Assembly: GCA_964510205.1 (NCBI GenBank)
Contig: CAZEBW010000008.1
Span: 1 to 64,000, forward strand
Direction of reading: 5' to 3'
DNA: 64,000 nt
Source of the DNA: CAZEBW01 sp964510205
GTDB lineage: Bacteria > Chloroflexota > Anaerolineae > VGOG01
Position 1 is the first letter of the stretch, and every line of letters starts with the position of its first letter. Positions 50,153 to 58,045 of this stretch are shown in pieces. A program made the position numbers and the translations under genes. The notes under the pieces are model-generated. The model ran no database searches. It was not told where the DNA came from and saw nothing but the letters and a program-made list of their open reading frames with translations.

Positions 50153-52102
50153 ATGCAAGTTGCGGGACGAGGGACAGAAGTCCGTCAGGTGAAATTGCTG
50201 CTATTGCTGTTCCTGCTGGCCTGCTTTCTGTGGGGACGAGCGTTGCCCCGCCCTCCCAAGTTGGCAGCTCAAGCCACTGTCAAACGATCCAGTTCCGCCA
50301 TCGCCGTAACGTCCGATGGCGGTTTTTGTCTGGCGGTGAACCCCGATTCTAATTCGTTATCCATTATTGTCACTGCCACAGAGGAGAAGATCGCCGAGAT
50401 TGGGGTGGGCATGGATCCGCGCACCGTGGCTGTGGACGACGCGGGAGAGCGGGCCTACGTCGCCAATCGGGGCTCCGACAGCGTCTCGGTCGTAGACCTG
50501 ACGACACACGAGGTCATCACCGAGATCGCCGTCGGCGACCGGCCTTACGGCGTCGTCGTCAGCCCCGACGGCGGCCGCCTCTACGTGGCCGAGCAGGGCG
50601 CGGACCGCCTCGCTGTCTTGGACACGATCACTTTTGAGACGGTGAAAACCCTCTCCGTGGCCGACCGCCCCAGCGGCCTGGCCGTCTCCGACGACGGCCG
50701 CACCCTCTACGTCACCCACCTTCTCAGCGGCCATATCAGCGTCGTCTCCCTGGGCGGTCAGCGCATCTACTTGCCCCTCATTCTCAAAGGCGCATCGCCC
50801 AGCCAAATGATATCCAATACCCAATATCCAATCTCCAACCTCCAACTTCCAACATCCAACATCCAGCTTTGGCCCGACAGCAACCTGGCCCAGTCTATCG
50901 TCCTCTCGCCCGACGGCGCGGGAAGTCCTCCTCCTCGCGCCTACGTTCCCCACACCCGCTCCAACACCTCCAACCGCGCTCTTACTTTCGACACCACCGT
51001 CTTCCCGCTGGTTTCGCTCGTTGACACAGCGACACAGCAGCATCTGGTGGGGCAGCAGCTCGACCTGGGCACTCTGGATCCGCCCGGCGTGGGGTTGCCT
51101 TTCGACGCCGCCCTGACTCCAGATGGCGAGGAGCTGTGGGTGCTCAACGCCGCCAGCAACGATGTCTCGGTGCTGGATCTGGTCAGCCGTCAACTCGTGG
51201 CCCACATCGAGGTGGGCGATAATCCGCGCGGCATCGTCCTGTCGCCCGACGGCGCCGCGGCCTACGTCAACAACACCCTGGCGGGCGCCGTCTCGGTCAT
51301 AGACACCGCCGCTTACACCGTGACCAGCAGCATCCCCGTCACCGACCTTCCCCTGCCGCCGGTGCTGCTGAACGGCAAGCGGCTGTTTCACACCAGCGAC
51401 GATCCGCGTATGTCTCGCGCCCAGTGGATCAGTTGTAACACCTGCCACTTCGAGGGTGAGCACGACGGGCGCACCTGGTTCTTCGGCTTCGCCGGGCCGC
51501 GCAACACCACCAGCCTGCTGGGCATGATCCAGACCTATCCCCTGCGCTGGTCGGGGGAGTGGGATGAGAGCGCTGATTCGGAGTTCGCCAATCGGAAGGA
51601 GAACTTCGGCAGTGGCCTGATTGACGGCGACATGAACTGCTCCCTCTCCCCGCCCGACTGCGTGAACCACTTGCCCAACCAGGGCCGCGCTTTCGACCTG
51701 GATTGCCTGGCCACTTTCATAGACGGCCTGCAAATCCCGTTGAGTCCAGCCCACGCTCACGGCGAGCCCCTGACCGAGGCCGAAGAGCGGGGCAAGGCCA
51801 TCTTCGATGATGCGGAGCTGGGCTGCATTGGGTGTCATCCTCCGCCCTTCTATACCGATCGCCAGATGCACGACGTGGGCACGGCCACCGCCGACGAGCG
51901 CATCGGCCCGCAGTTCGACACCCCCACCCTGCGCGGGCTGTACGACAGCGCGCCCTACTTCCACGACGGCAGCGCGGCCACCCTCTACGAAGCCCTCAAC
52001 CGGCCCAGCCCGCAGAGCGAGCACGATGTGCGCGGCCTGCTGAGCGAAGCCGAGATACAGGACCTGATCGCCTTTTTGCTCGCCTTGCCGTTTGTGGAAT
52101 GA
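50153..52102 (+). CDS. YVTN beta-propeller fused to diheme cytochrome c (MauG/CCP-like)
   Basis: The 649-residue exported protein has a signal segment (LLLLLFLLACFLWG, about 15-28). YVTN-type propeller repeats follow (YVANRGSDSVSVVD, YVAEQGADRLAVLD, VLNAASNDVSVLD, YVNNTLAGAVSVID). A C-terminal region carries two CxxCH motifs (CNTCHF and CIGCHP) with FDTPTLRGLYDSAPYFHDG, characteristic of cytochrome c peroxidase/MauG-like proteins. Residues ~220-239 (ISNTQYPISNLQLPTSNIQ) are encoded by inserted heptamers. It may use peroxide or act in redox maturation; the substrate is unknown. Confidence 0.88.
   Translation: MQVAGRGTEVRQVKLLLLLFLLACFLWGRALPRPPKLAAQATVKRSSSAIAVTSDGGFCLAVNPDSNSLSIIVTATEEKIAEIGVGMDPRTVAVDDAGERAYVANRGSDSVSVVDLTTHEVITEIAVGDRPYGVVVSPDGGRLYVAEQGADRLAVLDTITFETVKTLSVADRPSGLAVSDDGRTLYVTHLLSGHISVVSLGGQRIYLPLILKGASPSQMISNTQYPISNLQLPTSNIQLWPDSNLAQSIVLSPDGAGSPPPRAYVPHTRSNTSNRALTFDTTVFPLVSLVDTATQQHLVGQQLDLGTLDPPGVGLPFDAALTPDGEELWVLNAASNDVSVLDLVSRQLVAHIEVGDNPRGIVLSPDGAAAYVNNTLAGAVSVIDTAAYTVTSSIPVTDLPLPPVLLNGKRLFHTSDDPRMSRAQWISCNTCHFEGEHDGRTWFFGFAGPRNTTSLLGMIQTYPLRWSGEWDESADSEFANRKENFGSGLIDGDMNCSLSPPDCVNHLPNQGRAFDLDCLATFIDGLQIPLSPAHAHGEPLTEAEERGKAIFDDAELGCIGCHPPPFYTDRQMHDVGTATADERIGPQFDTPTLRGLYDSAPYFHDGSAATLYEALNRPSPQSEHDVRGLLSEAEIQDLIAFLLALPFVE
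50812..50867 (+). repeat. Eight in-frame heptamers (ATCCAAT/CTCCAAC)
   Basis: Eight 7-bp units (ATCCAAT, ACCCAAT, ATCCAAT, CTCCAAC and so on) form 56 bp inside the propeller-cytochrome gene without breaking the frame. Confidence 0.9.
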
Positions 52103-52246
52103 GCGTCTGGCTTGACAGATTCAGCGGCTCATAGTATATTTGAAGGCAGTGTTCATTTTCCACAACCTACCCTCAAAGCGACCGCACCGCGGTCTGTCCG
52201 CACGGCTAGGGCGCGGCTATGTTGAGCGACTCAGTTCGTCGCTCAT

Positions 52247-52365
52247 TATTCATAAGGGTGCGTTTCATCTCGGTTGTAGGACGGATTGGTAATCCGTCAA
52301 TTCGTCGGAATACCATTCCGACCAACAATACCAGCCAACTCACTTGAAACACACCCTATTCATGA
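52247..52365 (-). mobile_element. 101-bp MITE family 1, copy C with 9-bp TSD
   Basis: Element 52256-52356 is in reverse orientation relative to copies A and B (ends GGGTGCGTTTC / GAAACACACCC). Flanks TATTCATAA (52247-52255) and TATTCATGA (52357-52365) match at 8 of 9 positions, an ageing target duplication. Confidence 0.88.
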
Positions 52366-52380
52366 GACAGGAGGTCACAA

Positions 52381-52986
52381 ATGGATGCGCAGCAGGCAAG
52401 CGTAGACACGACCAAGTCACTAGACAAGAGCAAGTCGGATCAATCGTACATTGAGTGGCTGGAGTCAAACTTCGGCGAGCTGATTGATGCGCTGGAGTTG
52501 AGCGACCTGCGCAAGCGAATGCTCAAGAGCCGCTGGTTGGATCAGGTGCTCTGGCTGGAGGGGCGGACCAACCGCAACCGCGATTGGTACTATCGCCTGC
52601 GCCTGACGGCCATCATCGGCGGCATCCTCATCCCCATCTGCGTGACGGTTAGCCAGGTGTCTTCGCTGGCATGGGTGGCTTGGGTGGCCACGGCCCTGGG
52701 CGCTGTGGTGGCCATCGCCTCGGCGGTAGAGGAGTTCTTTCACTACGGCGAGCGTTGGCGCAATTTCCGCAACACGGTCGAGTTGTTGAAGGTCGAGGGA
52801 TGGCACTTCTTCCAGTTGAGCGGGCCGTACAGCCGCCGCAAGTCTCACGCTCACGCCTACGAGAAGTTCGCCGCTCGCGTGGAGGAGATCATCCGGCGCG
52901 ACGTGCAGATTTACATCAGCCAGGTGGTGGGCGAGCGAGAGCTCCAGGAGGAAGAGAGCGAGAGCGGGGAGGGAGCGATTGACTGA
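52381..52986 (+). CDS. SLATT-domain (DUF4231-like) two-helix membrane protein
   Basis: The 201-residue protein has two adjacent membrane helices (about 82-98 and 101-117: IIGGILIPICVTVS and WVATALGAVVAIASAV). Before and after them lie conserved amphipathic segments (RMLKSRWLDQVLWLE, FFHYGERWRNFRNTVELLKVEGWHFFQ), the SLATT/DUF4231 layout. SLATT proteins are proposed membrane effectors in nucleotide-signal conflict systems. GACAGGAGG precedes the ATG. Its end overlaps the NUDIX gene and a TIR fragment follows, so the three may have formed one unit. Confidence 0.85.
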   Translation: MDAQQASVDTTKSLDKSKSDQSYIEWLESNFGELIDALELSDLRKRMLKSRWLDQVLWLEGRTNRNRDWYYRLRLTAIIGGILIPICVTVSQVSSLAWVAWVATALGAVVAIASAVEEFFHYGERWRNFRNTVELLKVEGWHFFQLSGPYSRRKSHAHAYEKFAARVEEIIRRDVQIYISQVVGERELQEEESESGEGAID

Positions 52987-53500
52987 GCGTGTTGGGTGGT
53001 ATAAGCCGACGCAGCCGCACGGCCACGTCATCAGCAGCGATCCCTATTTTACGCTGATGGCCGGCGCTGACGGCGTGGGATTCGTCCATTGCAGCGATGG
53101 CGTTCTGGTGGTGCCCTTGACCGACGACGGCCAGGTGCTGATGGCGGTGGAACGCTCGCCCGCCTTCGATCGCGAGGTGCTGGTGCTGGTCGGCGGCGAG
53201 GTGGAAGAGGGGGAGCCGTTGCAGGAGACGGCCAACCGCGAGCTGCAAGAGGAACTGGGCTGGCGCGCGGAGCGCATGGAGTTCCTGGGCGAGCTTCACC
53301 CCTTCAAGTACCTGACCTCTCGCCAGTTTGTCTTCTTGGCCCGCGACCTGGCGCCCAGTAGGCTGGAAGGCGACGAGGTGTATCCCGTAGGTGTGCGAAA
53401 GGTGCCTTTGGAGAGCTTCTTGGACCTGTGCAGCGGTGGCGAGTTGCAGGACGCGACGGCTATCGCCGCGCTATGCTTGGCTCGAAACTTCTTGAGGTAG
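52979..53500 (+). CDS. NUDIX hydrolase (ADP-ribose pyrophosphatase-like)
   Basis: The 173-residue protein has the NUDIX box GGEVEEGEPLQETANRELQE-ELGW (split here), with the REx2EE catalytic core. The family cleaves nucleoside diphosphates linked to other groups, often ADP-ribose. TTG 52979 overlaps the SLATT gene by 8 bp, indicating co-translation. If the downstream TIR gene was once active as an NADase, ADP-ribose would be a natural substrate; this is inference. Confidence 0.9.
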   Translation: MTERVGWYKPTQPHGHVISSDPYFTLMAGADGVGFVHCSDGVLVVPLTDDGQVLMAVERSPAFDREVLVLVGGEVEEGEPLQETANRELQEELGWRAERMEFLGELHPFKYLTSRQFVFLARDLAPSRLEGDEVYPVGVRKVPLESFLDLCSGGELQDATAIAALCLARNFLR

Positions 53501-53504
53501 AGAG

Positions 53505-53726
53505 ATGGGCGATCACGTTTTCATCTGCTACGCGCGCCAGGACGAGGACTTCGTCCTCACGCTGGCGGGCAACCTCAGACAACGCGGCGTCCCCGTCTGG
53601 CTGGACCAGTGGGACATCCGACCCAGTGCCGATTGGGACCTGGCCATTGACGATGCCCTGTACGACCTACCGGGCCTACTGCGCCACGCTGGGGGAGGCA
53701 TACTAACCCTGGAGGAAGAAAATTGA
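53505..53726 (+). pseudogene. Truncated TIR-domain gene
   Basis: The first ~52 residues match a TIR domain (DHVFICYARQDEDFVLTLAG, then GVPVWLDQWDIRPSADWDLAIDDAL). A full TIR domain needs ~130 residues. After ALYD the sequence stops resembling TIR and ends after 20 unrelated residues at the degV start. At the position where catalytic TIR domains usually have Glu (before I in W..EI), there is Ala (DLAIDDAL). It is probably an inactive remnant left by a deletion. Confidence 0.75.
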
Positions 53727-54565
53727 CCGTGCGAATCGTCACCGATACCAGTTGCGACCTGCCTCCAAGTCTGGAAAAGGAACTGGAAGAGCTTGGGGTG
53801 ATCATCGTTCGCTTTCTGTTTCGCTTTGGGCTGGAAGAGTGTGCGGACAAGAGCCTCCCCATGAAGGAGTTCCTGGCCAGGGCGGAGAACACCTGGCCAA
53901 CGACCTCCGTGCCGTCATCGGGAGACTTTGTGCGGGCTTTCCGCCAGTGCGTGGAGGATGGCGATGAGGTGGTTTGCATCACCATCACCGGCAATCACAG
54001 CGCGACCTACTCGGCGGCGGTTCTGGCCAGCCAGGAATTCCCCGCTGGACAGGTCACGGTGGTGGATTCAAAGACGCTCTCCCTGGCCCAGGGTCTGCTG
54101 GTCCTGGCCGCTGCCCGCGCCGCCCAACAGGGCCAAAGCGCCCAGGCCGTGGTGGAGACCATCAACGAGCTGCGGCAGCGCCTAGACCTGTTCATCACCC
54201 TGGATACAGTGGAGTACCTGGTCAAGGGGGGCAGAGCCAGCCGGCTGAGCGGCGTCGTGGCCGGGCTGCTGAGAATCAGGCCCATCTTGACCATCCTGGA
54301 TGGCGAGCTGACGCTGCTGGAGAAGCCGCGCGGCAGAAAAGCGGCCAGACGCAGGCTGATCGAATTGGCCAGCGAGCGTTTCCCGGCGGAGACGGTCGGT
54401 GTGGCGCTCGTTGCCTGTGAAGAGGAGGCCAGGGAACTGGTCTCAGAGATCGCTCTGCAAACCGGCTTTCCTGAAGAGGACATCCTGCTTGCCGAAACGG
54501 GCATGGTCATCGCAACCCATGCGGGACCGGGCGCCTTGGGGATAGCGGTGGTTTCAGAGCAGTGA
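53723..54565 (+). CDS. DegV-family fatty-acid-binding protein
   Basis: The 280-residue protein has RIVTDTSCDLPPSL at the N terminus, TSVPSSGDF, the ITGNHSATYSAA segment and the C-terminal TGMVIATHAGPGALGIA typical of DegV/FakB. FakB proteins hold fatty acids for FakA kinase phosphorylation, but no fakA lies nearby. TTG 53723 follows GGAGGAAG and overlaps the TIR remnant stop. A repeat begins at its stop codon. Confidence 0.93.
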   Translation: MTVRIVTDTSCDLPPSLEKELEELGVIIVRFLFRFGLEECADKSLPMKEFLARAENTWPTTSVPSSGDFVRAFRQCVEDGDEVVCITITGNHSATYSAAVLASQEFPAGQVTVVDSKTLSLAQGLLVLAAARAAQQGQSAQAVVETINELRQRLDLFITLDTVEYLVKGGRASRLSGVVAGLLRIRPILTILDGELTLLEKPRGRKAARRRLIELASERFPAETVGVALVACEEEARELVSEIALQTGFPEEDILLAETGMVIATHAGPGALGIAVVSEQ

Positions 54566-54670
54566 ACCGCTGATGACGCTGATGGGCGCTGAGTTCGCTG
54601 AGAGGGCCGGCTTTCGGAGCAAGCCAGGTTTCAGCGTGTTCAGCGCACCTCAGCGGTCTCAGCGATTCCA
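54563..54670. repeat. CGCTGATGACGCTGATG-type repeat, left copy
   Basis: Imperfect dyad (CGCTGATGACGCTGATG... ...CAGCGTGTTCAGCG..CAGCG) of ~108 bp. A second copy at 55134-55241 has the same layout and matches closely at both ends; the centre differs. Confidence 0.85.
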
Positions 54671-54685
54671 GGCGTCGAGGCCAAC

Positions 54686-55123
54686 ATGATCCTTCGATTC
54701 ATCCTCTACGGCATGCTGGGCTGGTGCGGCGAGATTGTCTGGACGGCGACGAGGGAAAAGCTCAGCGGGCAGCAGCGGGGCTGGAAGCTGAGGGGCACGT
54801 CCTATCTGTGGATGTTTCCCCTCTACGGCCTCATCGCGCCCCTGTACGAACCGGTCCACAACGCCCTCCGCGCCTGGCCCTGGCCGCTGCGGGGCGTGGT
54901 CTACATGTTGGGCTTCTGGGCTGTGGAGTACCTGATGGGCTGGCTGCTGAAGCGTCTAGTTGGCGTCTGCCCCTGGGACTACAGCCGCGCCCGCTGGAAC
55001 GTGCACGGCTTCATCCGGCTGGACTATGGGCCTGCCTGGTTCCTGGTCGGGCTGGGTCTGGAACGCGTCCACGATGTGCTGGTGCAATTGACGCCCGCCA
55101 TCCAGCAGGTGTTGATTGGTTGA
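54686..55123 (+). CDS. CmpB-type putative ABC-transporter membrane protein
   Basis: The 145-residue protein has four predicted helices and matches the ABC-type IV/CmpB family pattern: MLGWCGEIVWTA, LWMFPLYGLIAPLYEP, FWAVEYLMGWLLK, and PWDYSRARWNVHGFIRLDYG. The function of the family is not established and no ATPase partner is adjacent. The gene is bracketed by two copies of the same repeat, so it may have moved as a cassette. Confidence 0.85.
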   Translation: MILRFILYGMLGWCGEIVWTATREKLSGQQRGWKLRGTSYLWMFPLYGLIAPLYEPVHNALRAWPWPLRGVVYMLGFWAVEYLMGWLLKRLVGVCPWDYSRARWNVHGFIRLDYGPAWFLVGLGLERVHDVLVQLTPAIQQVLIG

Positions 55124-55133
55124 GAGCGAGTTT

Positions 55134-55241
55134 TGAATCGCTGATGACGCTGATGAGCGCTGAGTTCGCTGAGGGAGCAAACTGTCGGGGCATGTTAGTT
55201 TTCAGCGTGTTCAGCGTGCCTCAGCGCCATCAGCGGTTCCA
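55134..55241. repeat. CGCTGATGACGCTGATG-type repeat, right copy
   Basis: Same orientation and size as the copy at 54563-54670. The inner 25-40 bases are unrelated. Confidence 0.85.
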
Positions 55242-55281
55242 CCTGAGCTAATCCGCAAATAAATAAGGAGGCACTTACTTC

Positions 55282-56472
55282 ATGAACTTGAAACACAAAG
55301 CTGCAAACAGGGTCGTCGGCGTTCAGCCTTCGGCTACGGTGGCGGTTTCCGACAAAGCTCGCGCCCTGGCTGCACAGGGCCTGGACGTCATCAGCCTGGC
55401 TGGCGGCGATCCCGACTTCGACACCCCATCGCACATCGTGGAGGCCGTTGTGGAGGCCATTCGCCAGGGCCACACGCACTACGTGGCCAGCTCCGGTCTG
55501 AGAGGGCTGCGGACGGCCATCGCCGACAAGCTAAGGGCGGAAAACGGCCTGGCTTTCGACCCTGAGTCGGAGATCATCGTCACGCCAGGGGCGAAGCAGG
55601 CGCTCTTCGCCGCCATCATGGCCACCGTGGACGAGGGCGACGAAGTGCTGGTCCTCGATCCGGCTTGGGTCTCCTACGTGCCCTGTGTGCAACTGGCCAG
55701 CGGCGCGGCGGTCCATGTCCCCTTGGGCGCGGCAGATGGTTTCCGCGTCACAGAGGCCAAGCTGCGGCAAAAGCTGACGCCCCGCTCGAAGCTGCTGATC
55801 CTCAACTCGCCCAGCAATCCCACGGGCCGGACCTTCACCCGCGAGGAGCTGGAGGCCATCGCCACGGTGGCCCTGGAAAACGACCTGTTGGTGCTATCGG
55901 ACGAGATCTACGAGAAGATCCTGTACGATGGTCACCAGCACATCAGCGTGGGCAGTTTGCCCGATATGCAGGATAGAACCGTGGTCATCAATGGCTTCTC
56001 CAAGGCCTATGCCATGACGGGCTGGCGTCTGGGCTACGTGGCGGCCAGGGAGCCGCTGGCCAAAGAGATCCTGAAGGTTCAACAGCACTCGGTGACCTGT
56101 GCTAGCTCTTTTACTCAATACGCTGGCATCGCGGCCCTAACTGGTCCCCAGGATGCCGTCTCGCAGATGGTCGAGGCGTACAGAAAGCGGAGGGACATCA
56201 TTACCGACGGCCTGAACAGCCTGCCAGGCGTATCCTGTCACCAGCCCCAGGGAGCGTTCTATGCGTTCCCCGACGTCTCCGCCACGGGCATGTCCTCCAT
56301 AGAGTTCGCCGACATGCTGTTGAGCAAGGCCAGGGTGGCCGTCACCCCTGGGATCGCCTTTGGAGACAGCGGGGAGGGACACGTCAGGTTATCGTTTGCC
56401 AATTCGACGCCGTTGGTCGAGGAGGCCATCGAGCGCATGAGGGAAGTGCTGTATAAGGAGAGAATCCCGTGA
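55282..56472 (+). CDS. Class I aminotransferase, aspartate aminotransferase type
   Basis: The 396-residue PLP enzyme shows SLAGGDPDFDTP, YVASSGLRGLR, the cofactor-binding NSPSNPTG and SDEIYEKI, the PLP lysine in NGFSKAYAMTGWRLGY, and the substrate Arg in HVRLSFANS. This matches the AspB/AAT I-gamma group. GGAGG precedes the ATG. Its stop overlaps the GatC-like GTG start, so it may share a transcript with the amidase operon. Confidence 0.94.
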   Translation: MNLKHKAANRVVGVQPSATVAVSDKARALAAQGLDVISLAGGDPDFDTPSHIVEAVVEAIRQGHTHYVASSGLRGLRTAIADKLRAENGLAFDPESEIIVTPGAKQALFAAIMATVDEGDEVLVLDPAWVSYVPCVQLASGAAVHVPLGAADGFRVTEAKLRQKLTPRSKLLILNSPSNPTGRTFTREELEAIATVALENDLLVLSDEIYEKILYDGHQHISVGSLPDMQDRTVVINGFSKAYAMTGWRLGYVAAREPLAKEILKVQQHSVTCASSFTQYAGIAALTGPQDAVSQMVEAYRKRRDIITDGLNSLPGVSCHQPQGAFYAFPDVSATGMSSIEFADMLLSKARVAVTPGIAFGDSGEGHVRLSFANSTPLVEEAIERMREVLYKERIP

Positions 56473-56636
56473 ATTCAATCGCAATCATCCTGACCGAGCT
56501 TGATGAGGCGCGGCTGGACGAGATGTTGCCCGTGCTGAAAGCCTTTCACGAAGCGGTGAGCCGTCTCGACGGGCTAGACCTGCAAGACGTGGAACCGGCG
56601 GTGAGCTTCAGCGTGACGGAGGAGGGCGAAAAATGA
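56469..56636 (+). CDS. GatC-like small amidase partner
   Basis: GTG 56469 opens a 55-residue frame with an amphipathic helix (LDEMLPVLKAFHEAVSRLDG) and a GatC-like C terminus (DLQDVEPAVSFSVTEEGEK, cf. GVEP in GatC). It overlaps the aminotransferase stop and the amidase start. Amidases of the AtzE/GatA type often need such a small subunit; true GatC is ~95 aa, so this is a shortened or specialised version. Confidence 0.7.
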   Translation: MNSIAIILTELDEARLDEMLPVLKAFHEAVSRLDGLDLQDVEPAVSFSVTEEGEK

Positions 56637-58045
56637 ATCAGGGCGACTTGCCTTTTCTCACCATCGCTGATCTGGCGCACCTCATCAAGAGCAGGGACGT
56701 GTCGCCCGTCGCCGTGACGCGGGCGATGCTGGATCGCATTGACACGCTGGACGGGCGTCTCAACGCCTACATCACTGTGCTGCACGACCAGGCGCTGTCC
56801 ACCGCGCGCGAGGCGGAAAAGGCGATTTCGGGCGGCGGCTACCTCGGCCCGCTGCATGGCGTCCCCGTCTCGCTCAAGGACCTCTTCTGGGCGCGGGGCG
56901 TCCGAACCACGGCCGGCTCCAAAATTCTGGCCGATTTCGTCCCCCAGGAGGATGCCCACTGCGTGGCCCGGCTCAAATCGGCCGGCGCCATCATCATTGG
57001 CAAGACCAACCTGCACGAATTCGCCTTCGGCGTCACCACCGTCAACCCCCACTACGGGCCGACGCGCAATCCGTGGGACGTGGAGCGCAGCGCCGGCGGC
57101 TCCAGCGGGGGATCGGCGGCAGCGGTGGCGGCTGGGCTGTGCGCCGCCTCCCTGGGTACCGACACCGGCGGCTCCATCCGTATTCCCGCTGCCCTGTGCG
57201 GCGTCGTGGGCTTCAAACCCACCTATGGCCGCGTGAGCAGGCACGGCGTCGTCCCCCTGGCCTGGACGATGGACCACGTCGGTCCCCTGACCCGCAGCGT
57301 GCGCGACGCGGCCCTGATGCTCAACGCCGTGGCCGGCCACGATCCCCGCGACCCCGCCTCAAGTGACGCGCCGGTGCCTGATTTCACGGCCGGCCTGGAG
57401 GTTGGTGTGAAGGGGCTGCGCCTGGGCGTGCCGCAGCACTTCTACTTCGACGATCTGGACGTCGAGGTCGAGGCGTGCGTGCGGGCGGCCATTGACGTGC
57501 TGGGCCGACTGGGCGCGGCGATTGAGGAGGTCGCCTTGCCGCGATTGGAGAACGCCCCAGCGGTGTATTGGCCCATCAGCATCTCCGAGGCCGCCGCCTA
57601 CCATCGCCCCTGGCTGACGGACCGCCCGCAGGACTACGGCGACGACGTGCGCCAGCGCATGGAGCCGGGCCTGCTGGTGCCGGCGGTTCGCTATCTGCAA
57701 GCCCAGCGTGCCAGGCGTCTCCTGGCCGATGACTTCCGCCGCGCGCTGCGGGAGGTAGACGCGCTGCTGGCGCCGACCACGCCCATCCCCGCGCCTCGCC
57801 TTGACCAGGCAGAAGCCCCTGAGGTGAGAAGCACGCTGTTGCGGTTGACCTCCCCCGCCAACCTGGCCGGGCTGCCCGCCCTCTCCGTGCCTTGCGGCTT
57901 CACCGGCGCGGGCCTGCCGGTGGGACTCCAGATCATCGCCCGCGCCTTCGACGAGGCCACGGTGCTGCGGGTGGGCCACGCCTACGAGACGACTGCGGGA
58001 TGGGGAGTGAGAACGCCTCCCACGGGACCGTCGTGCCGACCATGA
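56633..58045 (+). CDS. Amidase-signature hydrolase (GatA/AtzE-like)
   Basis: The 470-residue enzyme has the Ser-cisSer-Lys triad context: PVSLKDLF (Lys near 82), GGSSGGSAAAVAAG and GTDTGGSIRIPAALCG (nucleophile Ser). It is a full-length amidase of GatA/AtzE type that hydrolyses an amide, with unknown substrate. A glutaminyl-tRNA role is less likely because no gatB is adjacent and the small partner is short. It overlaps the GatC-like gene and the MFS gene by 4 bp each, so substrate may be imported by that transporter. Confidence 0.92.
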   Translation: MNQGDLPFLTIADLAHLIKSRDVSPVAVTRAMLDRIDTLDGRLNAYITVLHDQALSTAREAEKAISGGGYLGPLHGVPVSLKDLFWARGVRTTAGSKILADFVPQEDAHCVARLKSAGAIIIGKTNLHEFAFGVTTVNPHYGPTRNPWDVERSAGGSSGGSAAAVAAGLCAASLGTDTGGSIRIPAALCGVVGFKPTYGRVSRHGVVPLAWTMDHVGPLTRSVRDAALMLNAVAGHDPRDPASSDAPVPDFTAGLEVGVKGLRLGVPQHFYFDDLDVEVEACVRAAIDVLGRLGAAIEEVALPRLENAPAVYWPISISEAAAYHRPWLTDRPQDYGDDVRQRMEPGLLVPAVRYLQAQRARRLLADDFRRALREVDALLAPTTPIPAPRLDQAEAPEVRSTLLRLTSPANLAGLPALSVPCGFTGAGLPVGLQIIARAFDEATVLRVGHAYETTAGWGVRTPPTGPSCRP

